Positions 36,516-45,485 of a DNA stretch of 64,000 bases are shown here, piece by piece. Origin of the DNA: G963676655 sp963676655 (GTDB lineage Bacteria; Verrucomicrobiota; Lentisphaeria; Victivallales; Victivallaceae); contig CAXXKX010000003.1 of assembly GCA_963676655.2 (NCBI GenBank), forward strand, positions 496,001 to 560,000. The letters run 5' to 3'. The first letter of the stretch is position 1, and each line of letters opens with the position of its first letter. The translations under genes were made by a program, and so were the position numbers. The notes under the pieces are model-generated. The model had not been told where the DNA came from. It made no database searches and was given only the letters and a program-made list of their open reading frames with translations.

Positions 36516-38456
36516 ATGAAAACAGCCGACAAGATCGTTCTTTTCAAATCTGCCTGTGAAAAAATACCGCCCAATATTCAAAGACATGCAGAGAAAATCC
36601 AAGATTGTTTCGCAATGGCTGATAAGATCGTCGATGGGTTTGTTTACTTCAATAACATTCAGGAAGTACAAGTCGGACTCAAAGAGATTGACTGGCTGGG
36701 AGACCATCTGAACCATCAGGAATGGCGGGCACAGTTGAACCGGTTCTTTTCGATTGCTCCACTGGTTTATGCCTGGCAGGCGACCGCCGATGAAAAATAT
36801 CCGCTGCGCGCCCGGGTGCTGATCGACGACTGGATCGATTTCATGCAGGGCCATGAGGCGGAGATGATGCATGAAAAGGATAATTCGCTCAATCTTTCGA
36901 TCCGGATCGGTTCCGGCATGTTCGCCGGATGGGCCGCAGCGCTCTACTATTTTACCGATTCTGTACACTTCGATGAACCTTTTTTTGAAAAAGTCACCGC
37001 ATCGATTGAACGTCAAGTAAAATACCTGATGAAAACCGGACTGCCGCCGGTCGGCAACTGGCGTATCGCGGTACTTGACGCCTTGATTCATACTGCGATC
37101 CGGCTACCGTGGATGACCGGCAGCAAAGATATTCTAACCGTTGCCGGGCGTAAAATGCGCAACGCCCTGACCCGTCAGTTCAATGCGGACGGGTCTCACA
37201 TCGAATTGACGCCTAATTACCATTTCTGGATGAGCAAGGTTCTGCATCATTACTATATGCTGGCTCGTGAAATACCGAAACTGGATATGAACATCCGCCC
37301 CGAATCTGTCGCTAAAGCGTTACATCTATGCGCGTTGTACGAACGTTTCCCGGTCAACGACTCTCATCCGGTTTACAATGAAAAAGTCTGTCATGACGCG
37401 GAGGCGAAGAAAATTCCGGCATTGCTGGACAAAGCGGAACTCCACAAATATTTCAACCCGGCCCAAAATCTTTACTGTCCCGAATCCGGCTACATTTTCG
37501 CTTCGGACAATGCAACTGAACTTTTTTTTGACGCCTCACACTGGGCCGGCAGCCATACCCATTGTTCACGATTGCAAGTATGTATTAACTCCGGTTCTAA
37601 ACCCCTGATTATCGATCCCGGGATCATGTCCTATGAAATGTCCAACCCTTACATGGCTTACGGCAAAAGCACCTCGGCCCACTCGACAATCAATATAAAC
37701 GGGTTGAACCAGAGTCCGTCCGCGGCGAAAATAGATCTGTATGACGCAACCGACTCTGTCGTTTTCAGCGAAGCAGTCTACACCGGTGGCTACTGGACCG
37801 GACAGAATTCCTGGGGATTTCGCGACGGCGTCGGACAGGGAGTTTATGTGAAACATACCCGCGCCGTTTTTTTTCTGAAAAACGAATATATTCTCGTCCT
37901 GGACGCGGTCCCCGGAGAACCCGGCATGATCATCAACAACTGCTGGCAGGCTGCTCCATTTGACGATTACGTTTGTGACCGGAAAAATCTCAGTTTCATC
38001 TCCATGGACGCTACCGGAGCAAATATTCTGCTGCAAATGATTCTGCCTCCGGCCGGTGATGTAACCATGCAAACCTTTTGCGGCCGTAAGCCCCCGGAGC
38101 CGCGCGGCTGGGCCGGAGTTCCGGGACAAACGGTCATTCCCGCTCCCCTGATCGAATTCAGTTATCCCGGCGGCGTGCCGTCCGGCGGCTTGAGCGCAGT
38201 CCTGCTGGCTCCTTTCACCAGCGAAAAACCGGAATTCAAATTGAAGAAGACAGGCGGAACCAATTGTATTATGTACTTCGAGCTCTCAACCCCTAACGGT
38301 TATACCGATTGCATAAGCTGGGCTCCCGGCGGAGAAATTCCGGTCGATGAAGGCAGTCCGCAAATTACCGACGCCTCGTTTTCGTATGCTCGGCTGGACA
38401 ACGCCGGAAATATGCTTGCCGTCTACACGCCAAACGGCTCCTGCCTTGACAAATAA
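36516..38456 (+). CDS. Heparinase II/III-family protein
   Basis: 646 residues without a signal peptide. The N-terminal alpha/alpha toroid (about 30-330) contains the LTPNYHFWMSKVLHHYYML segment, whose Asn-Tyr-His matches the catalytic stretch of this family. The heparinase C-terminal beta-sandwich begins near 350 (LFFDASHWAGSHTHCSRLQV, then INGLNQSP). Members cleave uronate-containing polysaccharides by beta-elimination. Lack of export suggests action on imported oligosaccharides. It starts 3 bases after the preceding stop; one transcript with the GntR cassette is likely. Confidence 0.85.
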   Translation: MKTADKIVLFKSACEKIPPNIQRHAEKIQDCFAMADKIVDGFVYFNNIQEVQVGLKEIDWLGDHLNHQEWRAQLNRFFSIAPLVYAWQATADEKYPLRARVLIDDWIDFMQGHEAEMMHEKDNSLNLSIRIGSGMFAGWAAALYYFTDSVHFDEPFFEKVTASIERQVKYLMKTGLPPVGNWRIAVLDALIHTAIRLPWMTGSKDILTVAGRKMRNALTRQFNADGSHIELTPNYHFWMSKVLHHYYMLAREIPKLDMNIRPESVAKALHLCALYERFPVNDSHPVYNEKVCHDAEAKKIPALLDKAELHKYFNPAQNLYCPESGYIFASDNATELFFDASHWAGSHTHCSRLQVCINSGSKPLIIDPGIMSYEMSNPYMAYGKSTSAHSTININGLNQSPSAAKIDLYDATDSVVFSEAVYTGGYWTGQNSWGFRDGVGQGVYVKHTRAVFFLKNEYILVLDAVPGEPGMIINNCWQAAPFDDYVCDRKNLSFISMDATGANILLQMILPPAGDVTMQTFCGRKPPEPRGWAGVPGQTVIPAPLIEFSYPGGVPSGGLSAVLLAPFTSEKPEFKLKKTGGTNCIMYFELSTPNGYTDCISWAPGGEIPVDEGSPQITDASFSYARLDNAGNMLAVYTPNGSCLDK

Positions 38457-38567
38457 ATGTCAAAAAAGTGTCAACAATTACTTAAAAAACATCCTTTCCA
38501 AGTTCAAAACAAGCATGTATTCTTATAGCAACTCGAAAATATTAATCAAGTTGCAAGGAGAATTAAA

Positions 38568-40085
38568 ATGCGTGATTTCATTGGTATGGAACAGTTTTTT
38601 GACGAGGAATTTTCTAAACGGATTGACCACCGCGAACACTCGATGGGGAGTCCCCATAATTTTCACAAGTATGCGGAAATCGGCCAATTGAATGCCCGGC
38701 AAAAGGATAAGATGGGAACCAATCAGCCGTGGGCAAGTTATACCGACATCGCCTGGATAATCTGTCTGCTGCGTGGCGGCGCGATCGATCAGGAACGGGC
38801 GGTCAAAATCGTTAAGGCGCTTGATCAGTGCTGGGATTTGCCCGGCGTTTCCGGTGAAGAACGGCTGGTCAAAATTTTTGACGGCGACATGGACCTGGCC
38901 AGCACCGTCAATTACGGTCGAACCCTGCAGGAACCGATGTGGCGGCTAAAATTGCGCGACCTGATGCTGGATGTTTTTGACGACATGCTGGAACTGCTGG
39001 AGCTTATTCATAAACTCTGCATGGAGAACCTGGAAACCGTCATGGTAGGGCGCACCCACATGAATCACGGACAGCCGATTACCTATGCCCATTTTATGCT
39101 CTCGGCGTTTGACGGCATTTATCGCAGCCTGGAACAGTTCGAACTGGCCTGGCGGTTTACCAATCTTAACTCCGGCGGCTGCGGCTCATGCGCTGGCACC
39201 ACCTGGCCGGTCGACCGCGAATATATGGCCGAACTCCTCGGACTTGATGGCATCGTAGAGGCCACTTATGACTGTGAAGCGTCACAGGATCATTCCTACG
39301 CCATCATGTTCGCGTTATCCAATATGGCAATCCATATCAGCCGTTATTCGATGAACCATTATATCTGGGCGCTGGACGAAATCGATACGATCAGAACCCA
39401 GCCGTCAATGTGCGGCATTAGTTCGTTCATGCCGCAAAAATGCGATTCCGGTTCAGGCTACGAACACGTCAGGATTTCCTGCTCGGACGTACTCGGCGAA
39501 ACCGTCAAAGCCATGTTCAACCTGAAAGGCGAACCGCACGGTGATGTTCTCCCCGCCATGCTGCTGCCGAATTACGCGATCAACGGCATGATCATGGCCC
39601 AGGTCTGTATGCTGCGTTTTTCGAATATGCTGCGGCATATCATCCTGCAGAAAGACCGGATGCGTAGTATCGTCAAATCCGGATACAGCTGTGCCACGGA
39701 AGTAGCGACATTCCTGATCCAGCACAAAGGCTACGGCGGCAGGCTGGCCCACAGCATCGTCGCGACAATGGTGCGCAACGCCAGGGTTAAAGGACTGAAA
39801 AGCTATGAATGCACCGGTGAAATGCTTGATGAAGCCGCCGCTTATCTGGGCGTGAAAGAACCCGGAATCGATACCACGACCTTGCAGAAATGCTTCGATC
39901 CGGATGAATTCATCAAATCCCATAACCAGCTTGGCGGAACCGCGCCGGAAGAGAACAAACGTCTGCTCGATAAACGCAGGATCAACCTCGATGGAGCAAC
40001 CGGACGTCACCATCAACGCCGGGAGAAAATCCGGAAGGCAATCGACAATCTGTGTGAAACCGCTAAAACCGGCAAGATCAATTGA
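38568..40085 (+). CDS. Argininosuccinate-lyase-like C-N lyase (aspartase/fumarase superfamily)
   Basis: 505 residues. The superfamily's conserved regions are present: GRTHMNHGQPITYAH near 162 (catalytic His/Thr region) and the mobile serine loop SSFMPQKCDSGSGYE near 290. The usual GSSxMPxKxNP is altered after the Lys, so this is not a standard purB, argH or aspA. Enzymes of this fold release fumarate from N-substituted aspartates. A GGAG site precedes the ATG by about 7 bases. It lies 111 bases after the heparinase-like gene and near an MmgE/PrpD gene; the same two families form the EDDS/iminodisuccinate pathway. Substrate inferred only in broad terms. Confidence 0.8.
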   Translation: MRDFIGMEQFFDEEFSKRIDHREHSMGSPHNFHKYAEIGQLNARQKDKMGTNQPWASYTDIAWIICLLRGGAIDQERAVKIVKALDQCWDLPGVSGEERLVKIFDGDMDLASTVNYGRTLQEPMWRLKLRDLMLDVFDDMLELLELIHKLCMENLETVMVGRTHMNHGQPITYAHFMLSAFDGIYRSLEQFELAWRFTNLNSGGCGSCAGTTWPVDREYMAELLGLDGIVEATYDCEASQDHSYAIMFALSNMAIHISRYSMNHYIWALDEIDTIRTQPSMCGISSFMPQKCDSGSGYEHVRISCSDVLGETVKAMFNLKGEPHGDVLPAMLLPNYAINGMIMAQVCMLRFSNMLRHIILQKDRMRSIVKSGYSCATEVATFLIQHKGYGGRLAHSIVATMVRNARVKGLKSYECTGEMLDEAAAYLGVKEPGIDTTTLQKCFDPDEFIKSHNQLGGTAPEENKRLLDKRRINLDGATGRHHQRREKIRKAIDNLCETAKTGKIN

Positions 40086-40091
40086 TCCCGG

Positions 40092-40973
40092 CTAGCGGAT
40101 GTTTTTACGATACTCGGTCGGAGTCATGCCGATAAGCTCTTTGAACTGGCGGGTAAAGTAATTCTGCCGACTATAACCGCACCGTTCAGCGATCTCGCAA
40201 ACCGGGAACTCGGTGTGGTGCAGCATTACTTTGGCCCGGTTAAGCCTCAGTTTACTGACATAGGTTGAAAAATTGCACTTCATCACCTTTTTGAAAAGGC
40301 GACTGAAATAGGACTGGTGTAGCTTAAGTTCACCGGCAATCTCGGCCTCGGAAATGGTGAATTTGCTCTCCGCGATCAAACGCAGCGCCTTGCGGATCGC
40401 CGGATACTGGTTTAACATGATCTGGTGCTCGAACACCTCGATATCCAAAGTCGTGCCAAGACCTTTTACCGCCAGATCAGCCATTTTTCCAATGCGCAGG
40501 AGCTGTTCTTTACTCATCCGCGGCAGTTTGTCATAAGCCCGGCGCAGGCGTTTTTCGTCTACTCCAAGCTTACGAACCCGGCGCAGAATTTCCGGGAACC
40601 CGAGACTCTCGACCTCCTCCGTTACCACTTGACCAATAAAAACTGTAGCGATATGAAACTGGTCCGCGGCATAGATTGGAAAGACCACTTCGCTCAACCC
40701 GGCGTGGCAAATATTAACAAAAGGGCCACCGATCCCGGAAGATTTTTTGACCAGCATATTACTGTCATGACCGCCACATCCCTTCCCCATCCGGTTGTCT
40801 TTCACCGTAATGCAGAATTCACCGAAATGACTGAAAAACGAATGCGGCAGCCGGTTGGTTCCGCCGTGGTGCATATTTCTGGAAGCCTCAGACGGATAAA
40901 TACAAACCTCAAGGCCGGTATTTTCCTCGATGGTCGAAAACAGTTCGGCCAGCTCGTCGTAAAAACCTTTCAT
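40092..40973 (-). CDS. AraC-family regulator with PocR sensory domain
   Basis: 293 residues. The N-terminal PocR-type domain (about 5-165) shows the conserved C(xx)H-G-L pattern in NICHAGLSEVVFPIYA and IATVFIGQVVTEE; this domain senses small organic molecules. The C-terminal AraC double helix-turn-helix (about 190-290) contains QSYFSRLFKKVMKCNFSTYV and ICxIAERCGYSRQNYFTRQF-like helices. Start 40973 (MKGFYDEL) is preceded by AAGGACG; the frame extends 7 codons further. It is convergent with the lyase and divergent from MmgE/PrpD. A truncated copy of its first 33 codons and upstream DNA is at 44928-45170. Confidence 0.92.
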   Translation of the reverse strand: MKGFYDELAELFSTIEENTGLEVCIYPSEASRNMHHGGTNRLPHSFFSHFGEFCITVKDNRMGKGCGGHDSNMLVKKSSGIGGPFVNICHAGLSEVVFPIYAADQFHIATVFIGQVVTEEVESLGFPEILRRVRKLGVDEKRLRRAYDKLPRMSKEQLLRIGKMADLAVKGLGTTLDIEVFEHQIMLNQYPAIRKALRLIAESKFTISEAEIAGELKLHQSYFSRLFKKVMKCNFSTYVSKLRLNRAKVMLHHTEFPVCEIAERCGYSRQNYFTRQFKELIGMTPTEYRKNIR

Positions 40974-41079
40974 CTGACGTCCTTTTTCAGACAAATGTCA
41001 AAATTATGTAAATAATAAGATAAAATCAAGCCTGTCTAAATTCAATACAATAATATATAATAAAATAAATGCAAACAAA

Positions 41080-41284
41080 AGAGATCGTGCAAAATAAATT
41101 TTACACGAAAGTTGAAGGTTGAAAGTTGAAGGCAATAACAATGTGAAATTATTATTTTGTTGCGGCCTTAAATATAAAAGAGAAACATTATCATCCTATA
41201 ATTCTTAAATTTGAACCGTATTTGACTTTACTTTCAACTTTCAACATTCAACTCCAGTTATCCCGTTTACGGAATGGCTGTTAA
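41080..41284. repeat. AraC upstream region with GTTGAA repeats and dispersed hairpin repeat
   Basis: The 332-base gap between the divergent AraC and MmgE/PrpD genes holds two repeats. 41080-41165 (containing TTTACACGAAAGTTGAAGG) is duplicated at about 45130-45215. 41226-41284 is an inverted copy of the repeat at 22744-22802. GTTGAA units at 41109-41131 and their reverse complements at 41229-41252 face each other, so the region could form a long hairpin of its own. Confidence 0.6.
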
Positions 41285-41305
41285 AGAGAAAGAGAAATTA
41301 TAATC

Positions 41306-42712
41306 ATGACTATTTCTGAAAAACTCACTGATATCGGCTATGGCATCGCCGCAGGACCGATCCCTGATTCGTCTTACGATGCCGCAATAAAGTTCCTGAT
41401 CGACACAATCGGCTGTGCGATCGGCGGTCATGCCGAGCCGGGCATCAAAGAAATAATGGCAATCACCGTCGATTGGGGCGGCAGGCCGGAAGCATCCGTA
41501 TTTTTTTCTGATATCAAACTCCCGCTGCCGAATGCGGCATTCGTTAACAGCGGCATGATCCACGCACTTGACCTGGACGATATTTATATACCCGGTACCC
41601 TGCATATCAGTTCAACCCTGGTCCCGGTCGTCTGGGCTGTAGCGGAAAAACTGAATGTATCAGGCAAAAGAATGCTCGACGCGCTGATCGCCGGGGTCGA
41701 AGTCGCCTGTCGGCTTGGCATGGCGGAGAAGTATCTCCGTCGCGACCAGAATTTCCTGCCGAGCTCACTGGTCAACGGCTTCGGCGCAACCGTTGCCGCG
41801 GCAATTCTTTACGGCATGTCCCGCGAAGAATGCGTTAACGCGCTCGGGATCAATTATGCACAGGTATCCGGCAACCGTCAAGCCTTGATCGATATGAGCC
41901 TGACCAAACGGCTCCAACCCGCTTTTGCCGCGCGTTCCGCACTGTGGTCGGTCGAGCTGGCCAAACGCGGAATAACCGGACCGGTCAACGCTTTTGAAGG
42001 TCGTTACGGCTACTGCTCAACCTATCTTAACGGAGAAAACATCGACCCTGACGAACTGCTGCTGGAACTGGACAATCTTCAGATCGAAAAGATCTCGACC
42101 AAAAAATATCCCAGCTGCGGCGCCTGTCACAATGTCCAGATCGCGGCGGAAAGACTGCGTGAAGAAGAAAACATTAGCGCGGATGATATTGAAAAAATCA
42201 TGATTTTCAACTGCGGTCCCGGCGGACTGGTCGGCAATCCGTTCAAAATCGGGTCGAACCCGCAGGTTGACGCGCAATTCAGCGTTATCTGGGCGGTCGC
42301 CCACACGATGGTGCGCGGTCCGGTAAACCTGGACTCCTACCGGAGCGAAAATGTCGCAAACGACCACGAGGTGATCAATTTTATTCGGAAGATTTCATTC
42401 TGTGACGCGCCCGAAAAGCTCCCTGCCCCACCGCAGGAAACCAACGGACTCCCCTTGTACAATTTCAAATTTCAGGGCCTGATCGTTCATACCAAAGACG
42501 GTAGAACCCTGCAACGCGAACAGGCTCCATTCCAAACCTTTGAGACTAGAAATTACAGCCTGGAAATGACCATCGGTAAATTCAAGGACTGCGTGGATTT
42601 CGCCGGACTTTCCGACAAGCTGAACACCGATGAAGTTATCGGCCGTTTGCTCAGCCTGCCGGAAGCGGCGCAACTCGAACCGCTGCCGGCGGTCAATCCC
42701 TTTTCTTTGTGA
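41306..42712 (+). CDS. MmgE/PrpD-family protein
   Basis: 468 residues, full length for the family. Typical stretches are AIKFLIDTIGCAIGGHAEPG near 28, MIHALDLDDIYIPGTLHIS near 79, LPSSLVNGFGATVAAAILYG near 150, and KKYPSCGACHNVQIAAERL near 265. Family activities include 2-methylcitrate dehydratase, cis-aconitate decarboxylase and iminodisuccinate epimerase. With an argininosuccinate-lyase-like enzyme one gene away, the epimerase role deserves attention. Divergent from the PocR-AraC gene. Its last 20 bases overlap the end of the convergent zinc-ribbon gene. Confidence 0.88.
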   Translation: MTISEKLTDIGYGIAAGPIPDSSYDAAIKFLIDTIGCAIGGHAEPGIKEIMAITVDWGGRPEASVFFSDIKLPLPNAAFVNSGMIHALDLDDIYIPGTLHISSTLVPVVWAVAEKLNVSGKRMLDALIAGVEVACRLGMAEKYLRRDQNFLPSSLVNGFGATVAAAILYGMSREECVNALGINYAQVSGNRQALIDMSLTKRLQPAFAARSALWSVELAKRGITGPVNAFEGRYGYCSTYLNGENIDPDELLLELDNLQIEKISTKKYPSCGACHNVQIAAERLREEENISADDIEKIMIFNCGPGGLVGNPFKIGSNPQVDAQFSVIWAVAHTMVRGPVNLDSYRSENVANDHEVINFIRKISFCDAPEKLPAPPQETNGLPLYNFKFQGLIVHTKDGRTLQREQAPFQTFETRNYSLEMTIGKFKDCVDFAGLSDKLNTDEVIGRLLSLPEAAQLEPLPAVNPFSL

Positions 42713-44270
42713 ACGGCCAGTGTCCGAGCAGATAAGCGATTGCCAGACCGAGAGGAAGCCAGAGTAAATCCCCCAGGCTCAAAACTTTGCCAAAGGAGGC
42801 AACCCGGCTTAAACCGCCGTGAATCTTACGGGCAACCGTCGCGTTATAGTTGTAGCGCTCCTCCTCCGGCATCGCTTTCAACCTTTTTTCAAGCTTGAGT
42901 TTCAGGTCGTCTAATTCGTTTTTGAGCCTTTCCGGAGGCGCGATCTTTTTTAGCTCATTGGCGTAGGCGTCGAACAGGTTTTTTGATATTATTCCTTCAC
43001 TCGCCATTTCATAAACGATATGATATTTGGTATCATCTTCAGTAAAATCTCTGTTGTTCAGCTTTTCAATAATCTTTTTGTCCGAACTGTATTGACTCAT
43101 TGACATAAGCGCTCTACAACAGAACCAGCCGCAGAAAGTGATAGTCAACGCGAGCAGGCCGATCATTACGCTTTTTCTTGGGGTCATCATGCTGATCGTA
43201 AAGCCGACGATCAGGCCGATAAGGGCCGACATCCAGCTAATTTCCACCTTGAAGAGCAACGCTATTCCGGCCCAGACACAACCGGTGAAGACGGCTATGA
43301 TCGAGGAAGCAAATAAGGACTCACATAATGTGCTGGAATTTTTACTACTGATCCTCAGGTTAACATTTTTTACAGGCCTCAGTTCAAAGCCGCATTCAAC
43401 ACAGACTGCCGCATCGAGTGCCGGAAGACCGGCATTGCATTTTGGACAATTTCCAAAGGTTTCTTTCGGCGGTGGCGGCGGTGGAGATGTCGAGGCCGCG
43501 GGCGGCTCTTGAGCAGCTGTTTCTACCGGGGAATCCGGATTTTCGGCCACTGTACGTGACGGCATCGGATGCGGCGGCTTGGTCCGGGTCGGCCGCTTCA
43601 TCATCTGGGTAACCTCACTATTGGCGGCATAGTCCCCTGCAAACACAGGTGTGGCCGATGAAGATTGGGGCGCCGGATCGGATGTACTGAATACCTCCTG
43701 CGTACTCTCTATCCGATCAGTTAACGAACTGCCGACTCCAGATGATGGAGCAAGGATTTCCTCCTCAATATCAGCGGTTGATTTAGAATTATTCAGCGGG
43801 GTGAATTTTGAAGATGCGGCCGGCCCCAGGCCCAGAGAACGTTTCTGCAACCTCTGTTTCCTGTAATTAACTGCATCCGTGCGGCTTGACGCCGGCTCAG
43901 GAGTCTGTTCAATTGATGCGTCCAGGATTTCTTCATCCAGTGATGGCGCCGGGGTATGAACCAGGGGCTCATCCGCAACTTCTTCTTTAGCAGACGTATT
44001 GGACTGACTGGTTTCCGAGCTCGGCTCCAGCGGTTTACCTCTGGCTACAGGCGGAGAAAAAGGATCAATTGATTTTGCCGCCGTCGGATTTTGGAACTGG
44101 CTTGGCCGAAACATTAAAGTAAGGTTGCTTACCGCCCTCGCCAACGCGGGAGACGGCTCTGGTATCATGAGCTCGGTTTCGCATACAGGACACTCGGTAA
44201 ACTCACCGGCATCAGAGTTGTCTGCCTCGAGTTTCTGCCCACAACCCTCACAATTGAATTTAATTGACAT
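42693..44270 (-). CDS. Zinc-ribbon membrane protein
   Basis: 525 residues, family not recognised. An N-terminal zinc ribbon (CEGCGQ ... CPVCET, residues 8-31) is followed by a long disordered Pro/Ser/Glu-rich region (about 50-260). A second zinc ribbon comes next (CPKCNAG ... CVECGFEL, about 275-300), then three hydrophobic segments (about 320-400), a charged helical stretch and a final membrane segment (GDLLWLPLGLAIAYLLG). Possibly a membrane-bound sensor or scaffold. The start at 44270 has GGAAGAG upstream. Confidence 0.75.
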   Translation of the reverse strand: MSIKFNCEGCGQKLEADNSDAGEFTECPVCETELMIPEPSPALARAVSNLTLMFRPSQFQNPTAAKSIDPFSPPVARGKPLEPSSETSQSNTSAKEEVADEPLVHTPAPSLDEEILDASIEQTPEPASSRTDAVNYRKQRLQKRSLGLGPAASSKFTPLNNSKSTADIEEEILAPSSGVGSSLTDRIESTQEVFSTSDPAPQSSSATPVFAGDYAANSEVTQMMKRPTRTKPPHPMPSRTVAENPDSPVETAAQEPPAASTSPPPPPPKETFGNCPKCNAGLPALDAAVCVECGFELRPVKNVNLRISSKNSSTLCESLFASSIIAVFTGCVWAGIALLFKVEISWMSALIGLIVGFTISMMTPRKSVMIGLLALTITFCGWFCCRALMSMSQYSSDKKIIEKLNNRDFTEDDTKYHIVYEMASEGIISKNLFDAYANELKKIAPPERLKNELDDLKLKLEKRLKAMPEEERYNYNATVARKIHGGLSRVASFGKVLSLGDLLWLPLGLAIAYLLGHWPFTKKRD

Positions 44271-44281
44271 AAAACTCTTCC

Positions 44282-44680
44282 TTAAATATTATTATGGCGA
44301 TACTGGGACCTTGTTGCATTCGCAGAAGTCAGCAACATCGAATGATGGGGTTTAAAGCAGGCGACTTGAGCAATTTCAACTGCACTGGCGAATTCCCTGC
44401 TTAATATTTCATCGTATCTGATTAAATTGATAATGGTTCCGACTATGATGTACTTGATTTTAAGCAGATATAACCTACAACCCGCCATGCGCAGCACATA
44501 CAGCAAACGTTTCAAATAGTCGACCAAATCAATGCCTCGGGAGTGTGCATATTCCCCGGTTAACAACGCCGCCCGGCAGAAAGAACGGGGCGGAGGGGTG
44601 ACCTTGAGACCGTACGGTGATATGTAACGGCCCGTGTCATGAAAATGAATATATGATATTTCAGGGCGGAATTCGGTCAT
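44282..44680 (-). pseudogene. Remnant of an S1-type sulfatase (N-terminal part, active site deleted)
   Basis: The first 52 codons read YIHFHDTGRYISPYGLKVTPPP, then FCRAALLTGEYAHSRGIDL, which is the start of an arylsulfatase-type protein. The C-x-(P/A)-S-R stretch that is normally converted to formylglycine is missing between TPPP and FCRAALLTG. Weak sulfatase-like spacing continues (LVDYLKRLLYVLRMAG and YDEIL), then a stop at about 132 codons instead of 450-500. It starts far downstream of the AraC fragment and 12 bases before the zinc-ribbon gene. A decaying gene, not an active enzyme. Confidence 0.72.
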
Positions 44681-44927
44681 TAATTTACTCCAGATTACGA
44701 TTAAGCGATAAACATTTTACAATAGCAGGAAATGTGTGTTCAAAACGCCGTTTGCAGTAGATTTGAGTTTATTTACTTGCAGTTGCCCATGACGGCTGAA
44801 TGATTGCCCGCTGGCTGTGGACTTTTGATTTCAGACTTCCGGCTCCAGAATATATAGAAGAGCTTCAGTCTGTATAGCCGCCTTCCTAATGAATGCGGAC
44901 GTAGGAGCGATTATCGCAATAGGGAAT

Positions 44928-45026
44928 GTTACTGGAAGCCTCCGATGAATAAATACAAACCTCGAGACCGGTATTTTTCTCGATAGTCGCAAACCGTTCG
45001 ACCAGTTCGCCGTAAAAACCTTTCAT
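44928..45026 (-). pseudogene. Truncated PocR-AraC gene fragment
   Basis: From ATG 45026 the frame reads MKGFYGELVERF, then NTGLEVCIYSSEASSN, clearly matching the first 33 codons of the AraC regulator at 40092-40973. Homology ends there and the frame stops after about 11 unrelated codons. The ribosome site (AAGGATG) and about 140 bases of upstream DNA are also duplicated. The remains of a second copy whose body has been deleted. Confidence 0.82.
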
Positions 45027-45215
45027 CGGACATCCTTTTTTTAAGGCAAAATTCAAAATAACGTAAATAATAAGGTAAAATTGAACCTTCTATATTTGAT
45101 ATTATAATATATTTTAAAATAAATGCAAATATATAAATAAGACAAAATGCATTTTACACGAAAATTGAAAGATGAAAGCAATAACCATGTGGAATAATGA
45201 TTTTGTCATGACCTA
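45027..45215. repeat. Duplicated regulator upstream region
   Basis: Parallels 40974-41165: an AGGTAAAATTGAA-type stretch, then ATTATAATATATTT, AAATAAATGCAAA, and TTTTACACGAAAATTGAAAG. Further to the right, 45215-45300 contains nested palindromes (GCGGGC-TTT-GCCCGC, and CTTAAGGCTTAAAGCTTAAG). From 45300 to 45485 I see only AT-rich noncoding DNA. Confidence 0.65.
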
Positions 45216-45485
45216 AGGCGGGCTTTGCCCGCAACCCGGCTTAAGGCTTAAAGCTTAAGGTCTAAAATTCCTGGTTTTTGTGGGCAAAAATAACGCTAAA
45301 CTGGGTATATTGATGATATGATCTGTTGCATTTCTGATTACGCCCCCCTTTCATCCATGACCTAAGTTGTTTTTTTCTAATTTCTTATATTTTTTTAATA
45401 AATCAGTTGCTGATTATTTTTCTGATTATTTTTAGTCGCCGATCAGAAACAATGCGCCTTATGATACCGCAAGCAAATCGAATTA

